Positions 60,553 through 64,000 of a stretch of 64,000 nucleotides of DNA are shown here, piece by piece. Each line of letters begins with the position of its first letter. Position 1 is the first letter of the stretch. Source of the stretch: Fructobacillus tropaeoli (GTDB lineage Bacteria; Bacillota; Bacilli; Lactobacillales; Lactobacillaceae); contig NZ_DF968078.1 of NCBI RefSeq assembly GCF_001047135.2, positions 303,009-367,008 of the forward strand, in the 5' to 3' direction. A program made the translations under genes and the position numbers. The notes under the pieces were generated by a model, which saw only the letters and a program-made list of their open reading frames with translations, ran no database searches and was not told the origin of the DNA.

Positions 60553-61407
60553 TTATGACCCTACCTCTGTCCTGGCCACTAAGACGGTACTCAAACTGCT
60601 CAAATCAGAGCTCGATTGAATATAAATCTTACGTGATAGACCGTAATCATCGGTGGTGACCTTTGCCACCTTACCAATCAGAATACCAGACGGCATTGAT
60701 CCGCCTAATCCTGAGGTAACAACCTTATCACCAGGGTTAATCGTCTGACTTTCAGTGACCTGCCCCATAATCAACAATTTCTGATCTGCATCATAGTCAG
60801 TAATAATCCCGTTAACATCACCTTGACTGCCCTTAACAGTGATTGCAAAGCGGTTTGTATCCTCACTCGTATCAGAAATCAACGTCACCTTCGAATTAAC
60901 CGTATTCACTTCTGAAATACGACCGATCAAGCCAGAATCACCAAGGACGGGCATGCCCTTCTTCAATCCTGATTTAGCACCCTTATTGATCACAAGCTGT
61001 GACTGCCAAGTTGTAGGCGAGCGAGCAATCGTTACGGCAGAAATTGTTTCATAATCCGTCAACGTTGCTTTCAAGCCAAGCTGCTTCTTCAACGACTTAT
61101 TTTCCTCTTCCAAGGTTTGCATCTTAACCTGATTTTGCGCATAGCCGTCTAACTTAGCCTTTAATTTCTGATTTTCATCAAATGTTGACATCAAATTGGA
61201 AATTGAATTGGCCCGTGTCCCAATGGCATTCGTTGGCACAGCAATCACGCGTGAAATACCACCAGTGATATCATTAACTGCTCGCTGAAAGAAAGGTGGT
61301 GTATTTGTTTTATTGGCCCACCAATTTGATCCGGTAATCAAGCCAACAATAACTATGACTGAGACCATTAAAATCACAGCCGTTTTGGATGAAAATAACT
61401 TACGCAT
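60553..61407 (-). CDS. mreC: Cell shape-determining protein MreC
   Basis: 284 residues. Short cytoplasmic start, one membrane helix (AVILMVSVIVIVGLITGSNWW), a coiled coil (QVKMQTLEEENKSLKKQLGL) and the beta-barrel domain with VITSGLGG-like KVVTSGLGGSMPSGILIGKV. Scaffold outside the membrane for the elongation machinery. 87 bases after mreB, behind a terminator. Confidence 0.94.
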   Translation of the reverse strand: MRKLFSSKTAVILMVSVIVIVGLITGSNWWANKTNTPPFFQRAVNDITGGISRVIAVPTNAIGTRANSISNLMSTFDENQKLKAKLDGYAQNQVKMQTLEEENKSLKKQLGLKATLTDYETISAVTIARSPTTWQSQLVINKGAKSGLKKGMPVLGDSGLIGRISEVNTVNSKVTLISDTSEDTNRFAITVKGSQGDVNGIITDYDADQKLLIMGQVTESQTINPGDKVVTSGLGGSMPSGILIGKVAKVTTDDYGLSRKIYIQSSSDLSSLSTVLVARTEVGS

Positions 61408-61440
61408 GGAATAATCCTTTTCACACCAACTGCCTTGAAA

Positions 61441-61472
61441 AGAAAAGCGCAGCGCAAGCGCTACGCTTTTTG
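61441..61472 (-). terminator. Terminator hairpin between mreB and mreC
   Basis: AAGCGTAGCGC-TT-GCGCTGCGCTT followed by TTCTTTTC on the minus strand. The T-run is broken, so partial readthrough into mreCD is likely. Confidence 0.75.
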
Positions 61473-61494
61473 GCAGTTTACTTAACCTGTCTTA

Positions 61495-62502
61495 TTAGTT
61501 TCGTTGCAAAACGTCCAAAGACTTCAATGATTCACCAACACCCTTGACGACGGCATCCAAAGGATCTTCCGCCACGATTACGGGAACCTTCGTAATTCCT
61601 TCAATCAAAGTTGACAAACCGCGCAATTGTGCTCCGCCACCAGTCAAGACCATTCCATGGTCAATCACATCGGCAGAAATTTCAGGTTGTGTTGACTCCA
61701 ATGTTTCACGAATTGAGTTAACCACTTCGTTAATTGGGTCTTGTATTGCCGTTGCCACGTCATAGGCCGAAACCTCAATAGTCTTTGGTAAACCTGTCAA
61801 CAAGTCACGACCACGAGCCGTCGTTGGTTCCATCATTTTGGCATCTTCCAAAGAAACAGTTCCAACTTCAATCTTCAAACGCTCAGCAGTTGATTCACCG
61901 ATTGCCAAGTTGTTATTGTTACGGACAAATGATGAAATTGCTTCGTTGAGCTTGTCGCCCGCAAAACGAGTTGAACGAGCTGCAACAATACCACCAAGTG
62001 AAATCGTGGCAACATCCGTGGTTCCACCACCAAAGTCAACAACCATTGAACCAGTTGGTTCCATAACTGGCAAACCAGCACCAATGGCAGCCGCAAATGG
62101 TTCTTCGATGACATAGGCATCACGCGCACCAGCGACACGGGCAGCATCAATCACTGCACGACGTTCAACCGCCGTAATACGAGCAGGTACCCCAAGTGTC
62201 ACGTATGGCTTACCTACGCGGCCTCCTAAAGCCTTCTTCAAATAATAAGAAATCATGGCAACTGTCGTGTCATAATCAGCAATAACGCCATCACGCATTG
62301 GCCGAATAGCTGCGATACTTGCAGGCGTCCGACCGAGCATGTCGCGGGCTTCAGAGCCAACGGCAATCACTTCTTTCGTTTCAGTGTTACGTGCAACAAC
62401 TGAAGGTTCACGTAAAACGATTCCCTTTCCTTCGACGTATACATAAGTATTTGTCGTTCCTAAGTCAATACCAACGTTATGTTGTCCAAATGATAATGCC
62501 AC
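61495..62502 (-). CDS. mreB: Rod shape-determining protein MreB
   Basis: 335 residues from a GTG at 62502 with GAGAGG upstream; a TTG at 62517 is further from a usable site. Actin fold: DLGTTNTYVYVEGKG phosphate loop, VVDFGGGTTDVA, and TGGGAQLRGL. Filament that guides lateral wall synthesis. Extended -10-like TGCTACAAT near 62577-62585. Confidence 0.96.
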   Translation of the reverse strand: MALSFGQHNVGIDLGTTNTYVYVEGKGIVLREPSVVARNTETKEVIAVGSEARDMLGRTPASIAAIRPMRDGVIADYDTTVAMISYYLKKALGGRVGKPYVTLGVPARITAVERRAVIDAARVAGARDAYVIEEPFAAAIGAGLPVMEPTGSMVVDFGGGTTDVATISLGGIVAARSTRFAGDKLNEAISSFVRNNNNLAIGESTAERLKIEVGTVSLEDAKMMEPTTARGRDLLTGLPKTIEVSAYDVATAIQDPINEVVNSIRETLESTQPEISADVIDHGMVLTGGGAQLRGLSTLIEGITKVPVIVAEDPLDAVVKGVGESLKSLDVLQRN

Positions 62503-62608
62503 GATTTTGCCTCTCAATTAAAGTCGACACCCGAAAAAACCGAGTCCGGCCATTTTTAATATAGTTTACTTAAATAGTATTGTAGCATATTTTAATCGCT
62601 ACAACAGT

Positions 62609-62782
62609 CTATTTTGCCTGAATATATGTCACTTTTCCTGCTCTTTGAGCGATTCCCTTCACTGTGTTTTGATAGGGAAAAGCAGACCAGGCCTTCTGAA
62701 ATGCAGGAAAAGTTTCGGGATCAACATCAAAATGATCAATTTTCCCATCTTTTAAATCGCTTAGTGCCTGAGCAAAATCCAT
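62609..62782 (-). CDS. Small conserved-looking protein between miaA and mreB
   Basis: 57 residues: MDFAQALSDLKDGK, IDHFDVDPETFPAFQKAW, then VKGIAQRAGKVTYIQAK. ATG follows AAAAAGGAGTGGCAA, one of the best ribosome sites in the window, and starts 13 bases after the miaA stop. Soluble, balanced charge, no membrane segment. Base composition like the core genes. Probably translated with miaA. I do not recognise the family. Confidence 0.75.
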   Translation of the reverse strand: MDFAQALSDLKDGKIDHFDVDPETFPAFQKAWSAFPYQNTVKGIAQRAGKVTYIQAK

Positions 62783-62795
62783 TTGCCACTCCTTT

Positions 62796-63695
62796 TTACT
62801 GCTTATATTCTTTCAAAAAATCAGCAACTTTCTGATCAGCAATTGTCCATGCGTTTTGACCATCAATCCATTGTAACCCCGGAATTTGATGACGCCAATA
62901 GGTTAATTGTCGTTTGGCATAGCGCCGTGAATTTTGTTGGATGGTTGCTACAACTTCTAAGAGTGTCTGTTGTCCCTCAAAGAAAGGGTAAAATTCAGCA
63001 TAGCCGATGCCACGACCAGCCTGCAGATTCAAACCACCTTGGTCATATAGGCCTTTGGCTTCTTTCTCAAGCCCCTGATCGATCATAAGCTGAACACGAC
63101 CATTGATGCGCTCATATAAGACCCCTCTTGGCCACTCTAAAGCCAAAATCAGTCCAGTATAGTCTGGGCGCTTAGGCCGATTAACTTGCCCGTGACGGGC
63201 GATTTGAATTGCTCGAATGACCCGCTCCTTATTTTGCAGGTCAACTCTATTCAATAATTTCTCGTCAGCCAATTGCCTCAATTTGACTTGCAGCTCCTCC
63301 AAAGATTTTTTCTGGTCTTCTCGAACCTCTTCTTCGTCTGATTTAGCAAAATCCAATGACTGAAAACCCAGCAGTGCTTTGACGTAAAAACCGGTCCCAC
63401 CAACCACAATTGGGATTCGCCCTGAATGAACCGTTTCTAAAATTGCCTGATCTGCCAATGAGAGAAAATCAGCCACCGAAAAATCAGCAGTTTTATCTGC
63501 CACATCAAGCAAATAATGAGAAACCCCTTCACGTTCTTGAATGGGTGTTTTGGCTGTACCAATATCCAACCCCTGGTAGACCTGCAAAGAATCAGCCGAA
63601 ATAATGTTACCGTTATACTTTTTAGCTAGCTGGATCGCCAAATCTGATTTACCAGAAGCAGTTGGTCCTGCAATTACAATTACTGGGATTGACAT
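62796..63695 (-). CDS. miaA: tRNA dimethylallyltransferase
   Basis: 299 residues. Prenylates A37 of UNN-decoding tRNAs. P-loop IAGPTASGKSDLA, ISADSLQVYQGLDIGTAKP-like region, YLLDVAD, VGGTGFYVKALL, and QQNSRRYAKRQLTYWR at the C-terminus. Confidence 0.96.
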   Translation of the reverse strand: MSIPVIVIAGPTASGKSDLAIQLAKKYNGNIISADSLQVYQGLDIGTAKTPIQEREGVSHYLLDVADKTADFSVADFLSLADQAILETVHSGRIPIVVGGTGFYVKALLGFQSLDFAKSDEEEVREDQKKSLEELQVKLRQLADEKLLNRVDLQNKERVIRAIQIARHGQVNRPKRPDYTGLILALEWPRGVLYERINGRVQLMIDQGLEKEAKGLYDQGGLNLQAGRGIGYAEFYPFFEGQQTLLEVVATIQQNSRRYAKRQLTYWRHQIPGLQWIDGQNAWTIADQKVADFLKEYKQ

Positions 63696-63722
63696 ATTCT
63701 ACCTCCATTTTACAAATAGGGA

Positions 63723-63751
63723 TTTACAAAGTCTTTTATTTCAACGATAAT
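63723..63751 (+). promoter_or_regulatory. Promoter of the DUF3042 gene
   Basis: TTTACA, 17-base spacer, GATAAT. Confidence 0.7.
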
Positions 63752-63780
63752 GTTAAGAAAAGATGGAAAGGAGATTGAGG

Positions 63781-63966
63781 ATGAAAAAAGATTTTAAATT
63801 TGGCTTGGCAACAGGCGTGCTTGGCTCAGCCCTAGCCGTTCTTTCAGCCGGCTTTGGCTATAAGAAATTGGTCCAAGAGCCAAAAGAACAAGAACAAGAA
63901 AACTATGAAGAGGTTTCCCGTGCTGCAATTCGCAAATCAGTTGCCGCTCATCAATCACGCTTCTAA
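63781..63966 (+). CDS. DUF3042 family protein
   Basis: 61 residues from the ATG at 63781 (AAAGGAG seven bases upstream); the frame begins six codons earlier without a ribosome site. One N-terminal membrane helix (FGLATGVLGSALAVLSAGFGY) with KKLVQEP, then a charged helix rich in Glu and a basic end SRAAIRKSVAAHQSRF. This is the pattern of the small DUF3042 proteins found near miaA in lactobacilli. Function unknown. Confidence 0.88.
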   Translation: MKKDFKFGLATGVLGSALAVLSAGFGYKKLVQEPKEQEQENYEEVSRAAIRKSVAAHQSRF

Positions 63967-63975
63967 TAGTTACTA

Positions 63976-64000
63976 AAAAAGAATCGCTAAGCGATTCTTT
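63976..64000 (+). terminator. Terminator after the DUF3042 gene
   Basis: AAAGAATCGC-TAA-GCGATTCTTT at the window edge. Confidence 0.8.

Noticed and set aside
60839..61054. Plus-strand frames opposite mreC and mreB
   Set aside because: Antisense shadows without ribosome sites.
62614..62835. 73-codon plus-strand frame
   Set aside because: It is the antisense of the 57-residue gene and the miaA end, with no ribosome site.

Overview
The window looks like the chromosome of a heterofermentative lactic acid bacterium of the Leuconostoc/Fructobacillus/Weissella group. The evidence is a 338-residue zinc mannitol 2-dehydrogenase of the Leuconostoc type with a strong promoter, acetolactate decarboxylase, PepV dipeptidase, HPr kinase, a T-box leader and typical Firmicutes gene order (clpX-ysxC, recA-pgsA-rodZ-ymfH-ymfF, mreBCD, murI-rdgB, yvlD-hprK-gpsA). 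The genus is an inference: the protein resemblance and fairly high G+C of the core genes make Fructobacillus my first guess.

Layout. 1-12.4 kb is mostly core: a PhzF-like gene cut by the window edge, a regulator, a small AT-rich ABC exporter operon lying between two copies of a 41-bp terminator sequence, msrA-msrB, clpX-ysxC, trigger factor, pepV, NAD(P)HX dehydratase, exoA and a membrane-anchored XRE regulator. From about 12.4 to 25.1 kb the DNA is visibly AT-rich and accessory. It holds small membrane proteins, a frameshifted acetyltransferase, a frameshifted MFS exporter divergent from an Rgg-type regulator, five paralogues of an unrecognised two-helix membrane protein family, a PadR regulator with a DHA2 drug exporter, a Ser/Thr-rich secreted protein, and a small hydrophobic toxin gene facing two tandem copies of a structured antisense RNA. 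Relics of the acetyltransferase and exporter genes recur inside the same block, so it was built by duplication and decay.

25.2-64 kb is core again: tsaE-GNAT-exonuclease, alsD, queA, ruvB, murI-rdgB, a YslB-like protein with a long acidic tail, nrnA-cshB, dinB, rplS, dedA-pgcA, the mannitol dehydrogenase operon, trxB, galU, yvlD-hprK-gpsA, the pst phosphate uptake operon with phoU, recA under a LexA box, the pgsA/rodZ/ymf operon, an amino acid ABC transporter behind a T-box, mreBCD, a previously uncalled 57-residue gene, miaA and a DUF3042 gene.

How genes work together: mannitol dehydrogenase uses fructose as electron acceptor to reoxidise NADH, and its two co-oriented neighbours (a YczE-like membrane protein and a VOC protein) may share the transcript. 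PstSCAB with PhoU forms a phosphate uptake and control unit. MreBCD and RodZ shape the cell wall. The most unusual material is the accessory block: the tandem paralogue array whose internal junctions replace half of a terminator with a ribosome binding site, single-base poly-A frameshifts in three genes, and the duplicated toxin/antisense RNA locus.
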